Part shown: positions 51,213-60,354 of the stretch, piece after piece
How the letters are laid out: every line of letters begins with the position of its first letter
How positions within the stretch are numbered: the first letter of the stretch is position 1
Source: Variovorax sp. PBL-H6
GTDB lineage: Bacteria > Pseudomonadota > Gammaproteobacteria > Burkholderiales > Burkholderiaceae_C
Assembly: GCF_901827155.1 (NCBI RefSeq)
Contig: NZ_LR594659.1
Span: 5,490,501-5,554,500 of the forward strand
Direction: 5' to 3'
DNA length: 64,000 nt
The notes under the pieces: generated by a model
Told to the model about the DNA's origin: nothing
Seen by the model: the letters and a program-made list of their open reading frames with translations, nothing else
The model's database searches: none
Made by a program: the position numbers and the translations under genes

Positions 51213-51946
51213 GGCCCCAGGGACAACTTCTGCTTTAGCTCCGACGCACTCACGGGCTGGCCGTACCCCGGCCCGCCGCGCTGGAACTGCCGGGCGTCGG
51301 CGAGCTTGCCGACCAGCACCGGGTCGAATCCGGCGTCGCGCACCAGTCCCGCCGCCACCTGGACCGCGCGGGGGTCATCGCCTGCGATCGGCACTGCCAG
51401 CTTCGGGTCGGGCCGGTGCGCCTCGCGCGCGAAGATCATGTACGACATCGTGTTGAACGCCCGCACCAGCCGCGCACCGGCAAGGTATTTCTGCGAGACC
51501 ACGCCGACGCCTTCCTGCTCGACCTCGCCCGCCACCGAGCCGTCGCGTGACTCCACGGCGTTGCAGGCATCCAGCATGACCTTGCCCTGGAGTGCGGCGC
51601 CGTAGTTCTTGCCGATTTGCGGCAACGCGCCATAGGGCACCGCGATGAAAAGCGCGTCACCGAAGGCGATCGCCTGCGCCACGGTGCCTGCGCTGGCAAG
51701 CGGGCCGAGCCCCGTGACGAGATCCTTGAGCTCTTCGGGATGGCGCGACGAGAACATGACCGGATGGCCTGCCTTGATCCACAAGCCGCCGATGGTGCCG
51801 CCGATATGGCCCGCGCCAATGACGCCGATGCGTGCAGGCGTCTGTGCGCCTGCGCGGCCCGGTTTCAACGCAGTCACGGCGGCCCACGCACCGCCTGCCA
51901 TCAGCAGCGCACGCCGGGCGCGATCGAGGGATTGACGGAGCTGCAT
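51209..51946 (-). CDS. Exported NADPH-dependent F420-reductase-like oxidoreductase
   Basis: 245 residues. A signal-like N-terminus (RARRALLMAGGAWAAVTALK, cleavage near GRAGAQT) is followed by a Rossmann fold of the F420-dependent NADP reductase type: IGVIGAGHIGGTIGGLW, the SSRHPEEL phosphate-binding region and IAVPYGALPQI. F420 itself is not expected in this lineage; relatives act on other substrates. A very strong CAGGAGG site precedes ATG 51946. It is first in the unit with the transporter and the aldo/keto reductase. Confidence 0.78.
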   Translation of the reverse strand: MQLRQSLDRARRALLMAGGAWAAVTALKPGRAGAQTPARIGVIGAGHIGGTIGGLWIKAGHPVMFSSRHPEELKDLVTGLGPLASAGTVAQAIAFGDALFIAVPYGALPQIGKNYGAALQGKVMLDACNAVESRDGSVAGEVEQEGVGVVSQKYLAGARLVRAFNTMSYMIFAREAHRPDPKLAVPIAGDDPRAVQVAAGLVRDAGFDPVLVGKLADARQFQRGGPGYGQPVSASELKQKLSLGP

Positions 51947-52067
51947 CGCAAACCTCCTGGTTCGGGACTGCTTGCATCATGTTCCGCCATGTCCCGGTGC
52001 GCAAGCCGGCCCGGGCGATCAGCTCGTGACAGACAGTCAGCCCTTGGGTTTGGCTTCCTCGGCAAGT

Positions 52068-53063
52068 TCAGCGCGCGGGCGCATGATCGCGCAGCGCTGC
52101 CAGCACCGCCTCATTCTGCTCAGGCAACCCGACGGTGATGCGCAGCCACTGCGGCAGGCCGTAGCCGTCGAGCAGCGCCACCTCGACTCCAGCCGCCAGC
52201 AGGCGCGCGTGCACGGTGCGGCCTTCACCGACGTGCACCATCAGGAAGTTGCCCGCGGAAGGGATCGATGCGAGTCGCAGCTCGTGCAGCCCTGCTTCGA
52301 GCCGCACCCGCCCCGCGCTGTTGAGCTGGTAGCTGCGCGCCAGGAAGGCCGCGTCGGCCAACGCCGCCACCGCCGCAGCCTGCGCCGGCGTGCTGACGTT
52401 GAATCGCGGCCGCCGCGCATTCAGGCGCGCCGCCAGCCCGTGCTGCGCGACGCCGTAGCCGATGCGCAACCCGGCCAGACCGTAGGCCTTGGAAAAGGTG
52501 CGCGCGACGATCAGGTTCGGGAAGCGCCGCACCCACGCGATGCTGTCGTAGCGCTTCGCCGGCGCGAGGTATTCCCCGTAGGCCTCGTCGAGCAGCACCG
52601 TCACCCACGGCGGGACCGATGCCAGGAAGGCGAGCAGCGGCCCGGCCTCGATGAACGTGCCGGTGGGGTTGTTGGGATTGGCGACGAAGACCAGCCGCGT
52701 GTCCTCGCCGATGGCGGCGCGCATGGCGTCCAGGTCATGGCCGAAGTCCCGCGCCGGGACGCCGGTGCTGCGTGCGTGGGCGTGCGCCGCCGCCTGGCCG
52801 TAGACCACGAAACCATACTGCGAATAGACGACATGCTCGCCTGGCTCGACGCAAACCTGGGCCGCGAGTTCGAGGATCTCGCTGGAGCCGCTGCCCAGCA
52901 CCAGCCAGTCGGCCGGCACGTCGAGCCGCGCCGAGAGCGCATGCTTGAGCGCGGTGCCGTTGCCATCGGGGTAGTTGCCTGCGCCCTGGAGCACCGCCGC
53001 GGCGGCGCGGCGAGCGGGCTCGGGCATGCCGAGCGGGTTTTCATTGGAGGCCAGGTGAATCAT
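52068..53063 (-). CDS. Histidinol-phosphate aminotransferase-like PLP enzyme
   Basis: 331 residues of aminotransferase class I/II, HisC group: LASNENPLG at the very N-terminus, GSGSSEILEL, NPNNPTGT, the DEAYGEY aspartate and tyrosine, and the PLP lysine in TFSKAYGLAGLRIGYG. It is 25-35 residues shorter than usual HisC because the segment that normally precedes LASNENP is missing; no ribosome site is evident at ATG 53063. It is away from his genes, so it may serve tyrosine/phenylalanine transamination. Confidence 0.82.
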   Translation of the reverse strand: MIHLASNENPLGMPEPARRAAAAVLQGAGNYPDGNGTALKHALSARLDVPADWLVLGSGSSEILELAAQVCVEPGEHVVYSQYGFVVYGQAAAHAHARSTGVPARDFGHDLDAMRAAIGEDTRLVFVANPNNPTGTFIEAGPLLAFLASVPPWVTVLLDEAYGEYLAPAKRYDSIAWVRRFPNLIVARTFSKAYGLAGLRIGYGVAQHGLAARLNARRPRFNVSTPAQAAAVAALADAAFLARSYQLNSAGRVRLEAGLHELRLASIPSAGNFLMVHVGEGRTVHARLLAAGVEVALLDGYGLPQWLRITVGLPEQNEAVLAALRDHAPAR

Positions 53064-53277
53064 CGCGAAGGCCGGCTGGATGGAGAGGTGAATGTATGGA
53101 CCCTTTGCAGCGTGGCTATCAGGGCCTACCCTTTGGCAGGGCCTTCACCGGCTTCGGCGGGCGATTACCTCCAATTTGGTCATTGATCATTCACGCCCGA
53201 GGCTCTTACTCGCCACCCAGGTATCGAATAAAGTCGTCGACTGCATTCTTCCGTCTTGATTCAAGGAGTAGCTCACC

Positions 53278-55455
53278 ATGACCGCCCGCACGACCGTCCA
53301 CGGCCTCCAGGTCGCCACCGAACTCCATCGCTTCATCGAAGACCAGGTGTTGCCGGCCACCGGGGTCGCAAGCGATGTTTTCTGGAAGGGCTTCGACGCC
53401 ATCGTCGGCGATCTCGCCCCCAAGAACATCGCGCTCCTCGCCGAACGCGATCGCCTGCAGTCCGAGATGGACGCCTGGCACCAGGCCCATCCCGGCCCGA
53501 TCGCCGACATGCCGACCTACCGCGCCTTCCTCGAGAAGATCGGCTACCTGCTGCCGCAGCCGAAGGGCGCGAAGGCCACCACCACCCACGTCGACGCCGA
53601 GCTCGCGCTGCAGGCCGGCCCGCAGCTGGTGGTGCCGATCCTCAATGCGCGTTACGCGCTGAACGCCGCGAACGCGCGCTGGGGCTCTCTCTACGATGCG
53701 CTCTACGGCACCGACGCGATCCCCGAGACCGATGGCGCCGAGAAGGGGCAGGGCTACAACCCGCTGCGCGGCGCCAAGGTGATCGCGTTCGCGCGCGAGG
53801 TGCTGGACCAGGCCGCACCGCTCGCCAACGGCTCGCACAAGAACGCGACCGGCTACGCGGTGAAGGACGGCCAGCTGATGGTCGCGCTGCAAAGCAGCAG
53901 CACGCCGCTGGCGGACCCCTCGCAGTTCGTCGGCTACCAGGGCGATGCGGCGGCGCCCAGCTCGGTGCTGCTCAGGCACAACGGCATCCACCTCGACATC
54001 CGGATCGATCGCAACACGCCGATCGGCAAGACCGACCCGGCCGGCATCAGCGACGTGGTGCTCGAGGCGGCGCTGTCCACCATCCTCGACCTCGAGGACT
54101 CGGTGGCGGTGGTCGACGCCCAGGACAAGGTGCTCGCCTATTCGAACTGGCTCGGCATCCTGCAAGGGACGCTGACCGAAGAAGTGCAGAAGGGCGGCAA
54201 GACCTTCACCCGCGGCCTCAACCCCGACCGCGAGTACACCGGGGCCGACGGCAAGCCGGTCAGGCTGCACGGCCGCTCGCTGATGTTCGTGCGCAATGTC
54301 GGCCACCTGATGACCAACCCCGCCATCCTCTACGCCGACGGCAAGGAAATCCCCGAGGGGATCATGGACGCGGTGATCACCACGACCATCGCCACCATCG
54401 ACCTGAAGCGCAAGGGCAACTCGCGCACGGGCAGCGTCTACATCGTCAAACCCAAGATGCATGGCCCGGCCGAAGTGGCCTTCGCCAGCGAGCTGTTCGG
54501 CCGCGTCGAGCAGATGCTGGGCCTGACCGCCAACACCGTGAAGCTGGGCATCATGGACGAGGAGCGCCGCACCAGCGTCAACCTCAAGGCCTGCATCGCC
54601 GAGGCGGCGGGGCGCGTGGCCTTCATCAACACCGGCTTCCTGGACCGCACCGGCGACGAGATGCACACCGCGATGCGCGCCGGCCCGATGCTGCGCAAGG
54701 GCGACATGAAGACCACGCCCTGGATCCAGGCCTACGAGAAGAACAACGTGCTGGTGGGCCTCTCGTGCGGCCTGCGCGGCAAGGCGCAGATCGGCAAGGG
54801 CATGTGGGCCATGCCCGACCTGATGGCCGCCATGCTGGAGCAGAAGATCGGCCACCCGAAGGCCGGCGCCAATACCGCCTGGGTGCCCTCGCCGACGGCC
54901 GCCACGCTGCATGCGCTGCACTACCACCGCGTGAACGTGGCCGAGGTGCAGAAGGAGCTCGAGAAGATCGACGCCGATGCGGAGCGCGACAACATCCTCG
55001 CCGACCTGCTGAAGGTGCCGGTCGCGCCCGAGGCGAAGTGGACCGCCGCCGAACGCCAGCAGGAGCTGGACAACAACGTGCAGGGCATCCTCGGCTACGT
55101 GGTGCGCTGGATCGACCAGGGCGTGGGCTGCTCCAAGGTGCCCGACATCCACAACGTGGGGCTGATGGAAGACCGCGCGACCCTGCGCATCTCGAGCCAG
55201 CACATCGCCAACTGGCTGCTGCATGGCGTCGTGACGAAAGAAGAGGTCGAAGCCACCTTCCAGCGCATGGCTGCGGTGGTGGACGCTCAGAACGCCAGCG
55301 ACCCGTTCTACCAGAAGATGGCAGGCAACTTCGAGACCTCGGCGGCGTACAAGGCCGCGCAGGACCTGGTGTTCAAGGGCGTGGAGCAGCCTAGCGGGTA
55401 CACCGAACCGCTGCTGCATGCGTGGCGGTTGAAGGTCAAGGCAGGGCAGGCCTGA
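53278..55455 (+). CDS. glcB: Malate synthase G
   Basis: 725 residues, the length of the single-chain G isoform. It condenses glyoxylate with acetyl-CoA to malate. Visible: the TIM-barrel core with [29 protein letters not shown] and IVKPKMHGP, the loop [16 protein letters not shown], and [25 protein letters not shown] precedes ATG 53278. The 214-bp gap before it contains the promoter but no gene. With glyoxylate- and tartronate-producing routes nearby it would let the cell grow on C2 units. Confidence 0.97.
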   Translation: MTARTTVHGLQVATELHRFIEDQVLPATGVASDVFWKGFDAIVGDLAPKNIALLAERDRLQSEMDAWHQAHPGPIADMPTYRAFLEKIGYLLPQPKGAKATTTHVDAELALQAGPQLVVPILNARYALNAANARWGSLYDALYGTDAIPETDGAEKGQGYNPLRGAKVIAFAREVLDQAAPLANGSHKNATGYAVKDGQLMVALQSSSTPLADPSQFVGYQGDAAAPSSVLLRHNGIHLDIRIDRNTPIGKTDPAGISDVVLEAALSTILDLEDSVAVVDAQDKVLAYSNWLGILQGTLTEEVQKGGKTFTRGLNPDREYTGADGKPVRLHGRSLMFVRNVGHLMTNPAILYADGKEIPEGIMDAVITTTIATIDLKRKGNSRTGSVYIVKPKMHGPAEVAFASELFGRVEQMLGLTANTVKLGIMDEERRTSVNLKACIAEAAGRVAFINTGFLDRTGDEMHTAMRAGPMLRKGDMKTTPWIQAYEKNNVLVGLSCGLRGKAQIGKGMWAMPDLMAAMLEQKIGHPKAGANTAWVPSPTAATLHALHYHRVNVAEVQKELEKIDADAERDNILADLLKVPVAPEAKWTAAERQQELDNNVQGILGYVVRWIDQGVGCSKVPDIHNVGLMEDRATLRISSQHIANWLLHGVVTKEEVEATFQRMAAVVDAQNASDPFYQKMAGNFETSAAYKAAQDLVFKGVEQPSGYTEPLLHAWRLKVKAGQA

Positions 55456-55460
55456 TCGCC

Positions 55461-55874
55461 ATGCCGGCCACGAAGGAAGAAATCGCAGCGTTCATTGCAC
55501 GCGAGTTCCCGCAGACGAAGTGCACTGTCCTCGAAGCCGGCAATGCCGGCGCGACGGTTGCGCACGAGGTGGGCCCCGCAGAGTTGCGGCCCGGCGGCAC
55601 GGTCTCCGGGCCGGTGCTCATGGCCACGGCCGATGTGGCGCTCTACGTGGCGATCCTCGCTGAAATCGGCATCGTTCCCTTGACGGTGACCACCAGCCTG
55701 AACATCAACTTTCTTCGCAAGCCTGAGGCGAGCGCGCGCGTCGTCGGCGTGTGCAAGCTCATCAAGCTGGGCCGCTCCCTGGCGGTCGGCGAGGTCAGCC
55801 TCTATTCGGAGGGGCGCAGCGACGTCGTCGCACATGCCGTGGGAACGTATTCCATTCCGTCGAAGGCACGGTGA
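55461..55874 (+). CDS. PaaI-family hotdog-fold thioesterase
   Basis: 137 residues with the hotdog-fold sequence pattern: LRPGGTVSGPVLMATADVALYVAI, where the central helix carries the catalytic-type carboxylate position, and TTSLNINFLRKPE. It begins 5 bp after the malate synthase stop and should be co-transcribed. It probably hydrolyses an acyl-CoA; a housekeeping role next to glcB is inference only. ATG 55461 chosen over an in-frame ATG inside glcB. Confidence 0.82.
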   Translation: MPATKEEIAAFIAREFPQTKCTVLEAGNAGATVAHEVGPAELRPGGTVSGPVLMATADVALYVAILAEIGIVPLTVTTSLNINFLRKPEASARVVGVCKLIKLGRSLAVGEVSLYSEGRSDVVAHAVGTYSIPSKAR

Positions 55875-55928
55875 GCCCAGCGCCTGGCTGAAGCGCCGCG
55901 TCGCCCAAGGGCATTCGACTGCAGCGAG

Positions 55929-56696
55929 TCAAGCGGCGCCCGGCGTGTCGGCACGCGATCGCTCCGGGCCCAGCGTTCGCTTCACCTCGGCCAGATCCAT
56001 CCCGTACATCTCCGCGAACTCGGCCACGCTGCGACCGCTCGCCTCGAAGGCCCGGCGCAGCGCCTCGCGCTTCGCGTTGCGCGCGCCCAGTTCGGCAAAG
56101 GCCTCGTCGAGAACTGCATTGGCGGTCTCGTCGTTGCTGCGCACGACCAGCATGTAGTCCTCGCGCGAGAGGCCCGAGGCCTCGATGGCGGCCATCAGGC
56201 GGGCGCGCAACTGCGGGCGCAGGTCCTCGCTGCTGCGCGCTTGTCGCCTGCGGAACACTTCGAGAATGGCGTGGTGCACATGCTCGGGGGCGACGGGCTC
56301 CACAGGCGTGCCGTTCAGGTCATGGCGCGCCTTGCCCGCAGCGACGGCCTCGAGGTAGCGCGTGGAACGCGCATGCAGCCCGAGCGCGACCTTGAGGTCC
56401 TCGCGCTTGAACTCGTCCCCGTGCGCCGCGAGCAGGTCCTCGAACACGCCGAGCTTCAGCGGAAGGAAGCGGGCGCCGAACAGGCCTGGGTAGAGCTCGA
56501 ACAGGCGTTCGAGCACGGGGTGGGTCTTGCGCGGATGCGCGGGCTGCTTGCCTTGCGCCGGCTGCTGCGCCTGCGGATTCTGCTGCGCGGGGCGGGCGCG
56601 CCGGTGCTTGCGGCCGGCTCGTGCGTTCGGTTCCTTGTCCGGCTGCGAGGGCTGCGGCAAAGGGGCGGTTTGGGTGTCTGCTGTGTTCGAGGTCAT
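55929..56696 (-). CDS. ProQ/FinO-domain RNA chaperone-like protein
   Basis: 255 residues. A Gln/Pro/Arg/Ala-rich disordered N-terminus (about 1-56) is followed by a FinO/ProQ RNA-binding domain (about 58-165): HPVLERLFELYPGLFGARFLPLKLGVF, then REDLKVALGLHARSTRYLEAV and GKARHDLNG, given here in parts of the domain. A C-terminal region (about 180-255) of charged helices includes MYGMDLAEVKRTLG, a helix-turn-helix-like repeat element. Such proteins bind structured RNAs and sRNA pairs. It converges on the thioesterase gene. Confidence 0.85.
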   Translation of the reverse strand: MTSNTADTQTAPLPQPSQPDKEPNARAGRKHRRARPAQQNPQAQQPAQGKQPAHPRKTHPVLERLFELYPGLFGARFLPLKLGVFEDLLAAHGDEFKREDLKVALGLHARSTRYLEAVAAGKARHDLNGTPVEPVAPEHVHHAILEVFRRRQARSSEDLRPQLRARLMAAIEASGLSREDYMLVVRSNDETANAVLDEAFAELGARNAKREALRRAFEASGRSVAEFAEMYGMDLAEVKRTLGPERSRADTPGAA

Positions 56697-56922
56697 GGAT
56701 GTCGGGCCCTCTCAGGCCAATGGCGGCACGAAGCGGCGCGGACCCGAACTGTAATGCCGCCGGGCTTGGCCGCGCGGGCCATACAGCCTGCGACCTGCTG
56801 CTTTCCCGTCCTACAGGCACGCGCGCGCCATGCCGACCCGGACCGGAACCCATGTGTTTACGTTGGCAAACACTGAGGCCTCAGCACCCGGTCACAACCA
56901 TCCACCCTCAAGGAGATCGCTC

Positions 56923-57270
56923 ATGACTTCCATCTCGTTTCGTGCCGCACTGAAAACCTCGGCCGCAGCCCTGGCCATTGCCGGTGCAGGCTTCGCCGTG
57001 GCCCAGGGCAACCCGCCGACCACGAGCTCGCCCAATCCCGCAACGGGTGCAGGCCAGCAGGCGCAGGGCACGCAAGGCACTCAGGGCAGTACGCCCATGG
57101 GAACGACCGGCACGCCATCCACACAGCGCTCCGGGACGGGCTCGGGGACGATGAGTTCCGGCTCCACGGCCAGCGGCAGCACCTCGGGCAGCGGAACGAT
57201 GTCTTCGAACGACACGACCATGCCGAGGTCTTCAGACAACACGCGCATGGCGCGCGCTGACCGCAACTGA
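56923..57270 (+). CDS. Secreted low-complexity Ser/Thr/Gly-rich protein
   Basis: 115 residues. Signal peptide (cleavage near AGAGFAVAQG, residue 28) then an uninterrupted low-complexity stretch of Ser, Thr, Gly, Gln and Asn with TQGTQGST and SGSTASGSTSGSG repeats, ending in a basic tail. No domain. Common in this lineage as a small periplasmic or surface protein of unknown role. AAGGAG precedes ATG 56923. It ends 2 bp before the L,D-transpeptidase-like gene. Confidence 0.65.
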   Translation: MTSISFRAALKTSAAALAIAGAGFAVAQGNPPTTSSPNPATGAGQQAQGTQGTQGSTPMGTTGTPSTQRSGTGSGTMSSGSTASGSTSGSGTMSSNDTTMPRSSDNTRMARADRN

Positions 57271-57272
57271 TC

Positions 57273-57929
57273 GTGCGCCGCATCTCGCCGACCCTGCCGG
57301 GCGCAGCGCCCGGCTTCCTCGCGCTGGCCCTGGCCGCAGCCGCGCTGGCACTCCCCGTGCCGGCACGGGCCCAGGGCGAGCTCGCGAGCCTGGTCCAGTG
57401 GGTGCGAGCCACCGGCGACAACCAGGGGGCGGCCTTTGCCATCGTCGACAAGAAGGGCGCCCGCGTCCATGTCTTCGATGCTGGCGGAAAGGAAAGGGCT
57501 TCTGCGCCCATTCTTCTCGGCTTGGCGCGTGGCGATGATTCGGTGCCCGGCATCGGCGAGCGTCCGATGGCCCAGATCCGGCCCGAGGAACGCACGACGC
57601 CTGCCGGCCGCTTTGCCACCGAACCGGGCCGCAACCTGCAGGGCGAAGACATCGTGTGGGTCGACTACGACGCAGCGGTTTCGATGCACCGCGTTCGTGC
57701 CACGAACCCGGCCGAGCGCCGCCTGCAGCGGCTCGCGACGCCCGGCGTCGAGGACAACCGGATTTCGTACGGCTGCATCAATGTGCCGGCGGCGTTCTAC
57801 GATGCGCACGTGAAGCCCACGCTTGGCGCACGCCGCGGCGTGGTCTACGTGCTGCCGGAAACCAGGCCACTCGCAGCGGTGTTCGGCTTCGGCACGCGGG
57901 TTGCCGCCACCCCGGTCACACAGCGCTGA
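57273..57929 (+). CDS. L,D-transpeptidase (YkuD)-like protein
   Basis: 218 residues. Signal peptide (cleavage near ARAQG, about residue 34), then a YkuD-like catalytic core with His139 in AVSMHRV and Cys168 in RISYGCINV, matching the H-x(n)-S-x-G-C pattern. Such enzymes cross-link peptidoglycan or attach proteins to it in the periplasm. The spacing between His and Cys is long and the domain is compact, so it may be a divergent member. It starts with GTG 57273, 2 bp after the preceding stop; translation is probably coupled. Confidence 0.78.
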   Translation: MRRISPTLPGAAPGFLALALAAAALALPVPARAQGELASLVQWVRATGDNQGAAFAIVDKKGARVHVFDAGGKERASAPILLGLARGDDSVPGIGERPMAQIRPEERTTPAGRFATEPGRNLQGEDIVWVDYDAAVSMHRVRATNPAERRLQRLATPGVEDNRISYGCINVPAAFYDAHVKPTLGARRGVVYVLPETRPLAAVFGFGTRVAATPVTQR

Positions 57930-57935
57930 AGCAGG

Positions 57936-58868
57936 TCAGGCCCGTTGCGCGGCTTCGGCCTCGGCGCGCAACCACCCGATGAAATCCTGTGCGTCCGTGT
58001 TCTGCTCGGCGCGACGGGCGCTTTCGATGAAATAGGCCCGGCGCGAAGCCACATCCGTGCCGAAAGGCGCCACGAGGCTGCCGTTTTCCAACAGGTGCCG
58101 CAGCAAGGGCAAGCGGCCGATCACGACGCCCTGTCCGGCCACGGCGGCGGCGACGGCGTCGGTGTAGAGGGTGAAGCGCAGTGAATTCTTCATGCGCAGG
58201 CCGGTGAGTCCCATGACTTCGAGCCAGGGCTCCCAGTCGACCGTCGGGGCGTCATTGTGCTTGGGCATGTCGATGGTCAGCAGGGTCTGATCGACGAGGT
58301 CGTCGGGCGAATGCAGCTGCGCGGCGACCTTGGGCGCGCAGAGCGGTATCACCGATTCCTCGAAGAGTGCGGGGCCGGTGCCGCGCTCGAGCGGCACGAA
58401 GCGCACGGCCAAGTCGATGCGGCTGCGCTCCAGATCCAGCACCTCCAGCGTGGCCGACAGCCGCACGTCGACCCGCGGATGGTCCGCGGTGAAGCGCACG
58501 AGCCGCGGGATCAGCCAGAACGAGGCGAAGCCCGGCGTGCAGGTGATCGCGACCTGGCGCAGTGCGGGCGCCGCCCGCAAGCGCGCGGTGGCGTCGCGCA
58601 GCCGCTCCAGGCTTTCGACCACGGCGCGCTGCAGCACGCCACCGGCCTCGGTCAGTCCCAGCGCGCGATGGCGGCGCTCGAACAACAGCACGCCCAGGCT
58701 GGCCTCGAGCTGCTGGATCTGCCGGCTGACGGCGGACTGTGTCAGGAAGAGCTCCGCAGCCGCCTGCGTAAAGCTCAGCGTGCGCGCCGCTGCCTCGAAG
58801 CTGCGCAGCAGCTCCAGCGGCGGCAGCTCGGCCACTGCTTGAGGGGGTTTGGCATTCTCAGGGCGCAT
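57936..58868 (-). CDS. LysR-family regulator (GcvA-like)
   Basis: 310 residues. Helix-turn-helix FTQAAAELFLTQSAVSRQIQQLE near residues 33-55 (in parts) and a periplasmic-binding-like effector domain from about 105, with the DLAVRFVP and PTVDWEPW segments seen in GcvA/AmpR-like members. It is divergent from the DUF2917 gene, 83 bp apart, which is its most likely local target apart from itself. Confidence 0.88.
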   Translation of the reverse strand: MRPENAKPPQAVAELPPLELLRSFEAAARTLSFTQAAAELFLTQSAVSRQIQQLEASLGVLLFERRHRALGLTEAGGVLQRAVVESLERLRDATARLRAAPALRQVAITCTPGFASFWLIPRLVRFTADHPRVDVRLSATLEVLDLERSRIDLAVRFVPLERGTGPALFEESVIPLCAPKVAAQLHSPDDLVDQTLLTIDMPKHNDAPTVDWEPWLEVMGLTGLRMKNSLRFTLYTDAVAAAVAGQGVVIGRLPLLRHLLENGSLVAPFGTDVASRRAYFIESARRAEQNTDAQDFIGWLRAEAEAAQRA

Positions 58869-58951
58869 GCAACGAGTTCCGTATGACCGTGTGACCTTCT
58901 ACCTTCGGCTCACTATATTCATTCCACAGCTGAATGCAAAAGGAGCCCGCC

Positions 58952-59263
58952 ATGAACACCGCCGCCGCCCGTTTCCACCTGAGCCTGGCCAAGCGCAGCA
59001 TCTTCACGCTGCCCGATGCGGCCGGTGTGGGTATCGAATGCCGCAGCGGCAGCGTGTGGGTCACGGTGGACCACGATCCGCGCGATATCGTGCTCGCAGC
59101 GGGCGAGAGATTCGAAGGCAACCAGCACCGGCGCGTGCTGGTGTCGGCGCTGGAGCCCTCGTGCATCACGGTGTCGGGCTCGCAGCCGGCGGCGCTGCCG
59201 CCGCAAGAGCAACCCGCGCGCGCGCCTTGGCGGCTCCGGTCGCACCGGATGTCCCCGGCTTGA
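58952..59263 (+). CDS. DUF2917 domain protein
   Basis: 103 residues. The cupin-like DUF2917 pattern is visible: ECRSGSVWVTVDHDPRDIVLAAGERF, then RRVLVSALEPS (given in parts). Function unknown; in Burkholderiales the family is usually found beside a LysR gene, as here. AAAAGGAG lies ahead of ATG 58952. The tail is Pro/Arg-rich. Confidence 0.8.
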   Translation: MNTAAARFHLSLAKRSIFTLPDAAGVGIECRSGSVWVTVDHDPRDIVLAAGERFEGNQHRRVLVSALEPSCITVSGSQPAALPPQEQPARAPWRLRSHRMSPA

Positions 59264-59269
59264 CCTTTG

Positions 59270-60238
59270 CTAGCGCGCCGAGAACAGCTCGAGGATCAGG
59301 TCGCGCAACCAGCGCTGCGCACTCGAGACCCGCTCGCCGCCGGGCGACAGCAGCACGATCCGCACAGGATCGATCTCGAACGGCGGCGGCTGCAGCACGA
59401 TGGCATGGCCCGCACTCCCGTCGAGATCGGAGAACACGCCCCGCGCGAGCGTGGCCACCAGGGCCGACCCCTCCAGCATGGCCGGCACGCGCAGAAAGCT
59501 CGGAACGATGCAGCGGATGTCGCGCCGGTGCCCCGACGCCTTGAGCACCGCGTCCACGGCGCTGTATTCGCCCTGCCCCACCGCCACGCGCAGGTGGGGT
59601 GCGGCCAGGTAGGCGGGCAGGTCCATGCCGGCGCCATGGGCGCGCCGCGAGAACGCGACCACATAGGGATCGGCCAGCAGTTCGTCGCACTGGAGTGCGG
59701 CATCGGCGAGCACCGGGTTGCCGACGATCGCCATGTCGACCGCGTCGCCGAGCAGCATGCCCTCGGCGGCATAGCGATCGATGGCGCGCACGGTCAGGCG
59801 CACGCCGGGCGCACGCCGCTCCAGGGCCATCCACAGGCGCGGCGAGAAGACCCGCTCGGCGTAGTCGGTCATTCCGATGCGCAACTCGAAGCCGTCGTGC
59901 AGCGGGTCGAAGAGCCGGCGCTCCTCATGCAGCGAGTCGATCAACGCCACGGCCGACTGGATCGTGGGATGCAGCTGCTGGGCGACCTGGGTCGGCCACA
60001 TCTCGCCGCCGCGCAGCACGAAGAGCTCGTCGCGCAGCAGCTCGCGCAGGCGCGACAGCGAATGGCTCAGCGCCGACTGGCTGCGGCCCAGGCGCTGCGC
60101 GGCCAGCGTGACCTGGCGCTCTTCATAGATGCAGAGAAAGGCAAGCAGGTGCTGGATCTCCACGCCGAAGGGCCGGCCGCGCAGTGAGCGCTGGTGTGCA
60201 GCCGACGCGCCATTGATCGGTTTCATACTGGGTTTCAT
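59270..60238 (-). CDS. LysR-family regulator
   Basis: 322 residues (or 318 from the ATG at 60226). Helix-turn-helix VTLAAQRLGRSQSALSHSLS with NodD/PcaQ-like spacing near residues 44-63, and an effector-binding domain with FELRIGMTDYAERVF, of the NahR/SyrM-type subgroup. It is divergent from the 2OG-Fe(II) dioxygenase gene with a 116-bp gap, so it most likely regulates that gene and the Bug gene after it. Confidence 0.87.
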   Translation of the reverse strand: MKPSMKPINGASAAHQRSLRGRPFGVEIQHLLAFLCIYEERQVTLAAQRLGRSQSALSHSLSRLRELLRDELFVLRGGEMWPTQVAQQLHPTIQSAVALIDSLHEERRLFDPLHDGFELRIGMTDYAERVFSPRLWMALERRAPGVRLTVRAIDRYAAEGMLLGDAVDMAIVGNPVLADAALQCDELLADPYVVAFSRRAHGAGMDLPAYLAAPHLRVAVGQGEYSAVDAVLKASGHRRDIRCIVPSFLRVPAMLEGSALVATLARGVFSDLDGSAGHAIVLQPPPFEIDPVRIVLLSPGGERVSSAQRWLRDLILELFSAR

Positions 60239-60354
60239 CCATATTCATGCCGAGGGACCTGCACGGTGCGCCACGTGCGGATGGCGCCACTAGGATCGGT
60301 TGCACACAGGCGGACATGCGCCGCCATTGTCAATCCAACCCAGGAGACCTCGGC

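Noticed and set aside
53206..55419. A 737-codon open frame antisense to malate synthase G
   Set aside because: Shadow of glcB; His/Arg/Gln-rich translation with no recognisable fold and no ribosome site at its start.
56874..56883. TGAGGCCTCA palindrome upstream of the secreted low-complexity protein
   Set aside because: Ten bases, single copy, no related site or regulator nearby; may be chance in GC-rich DNA.
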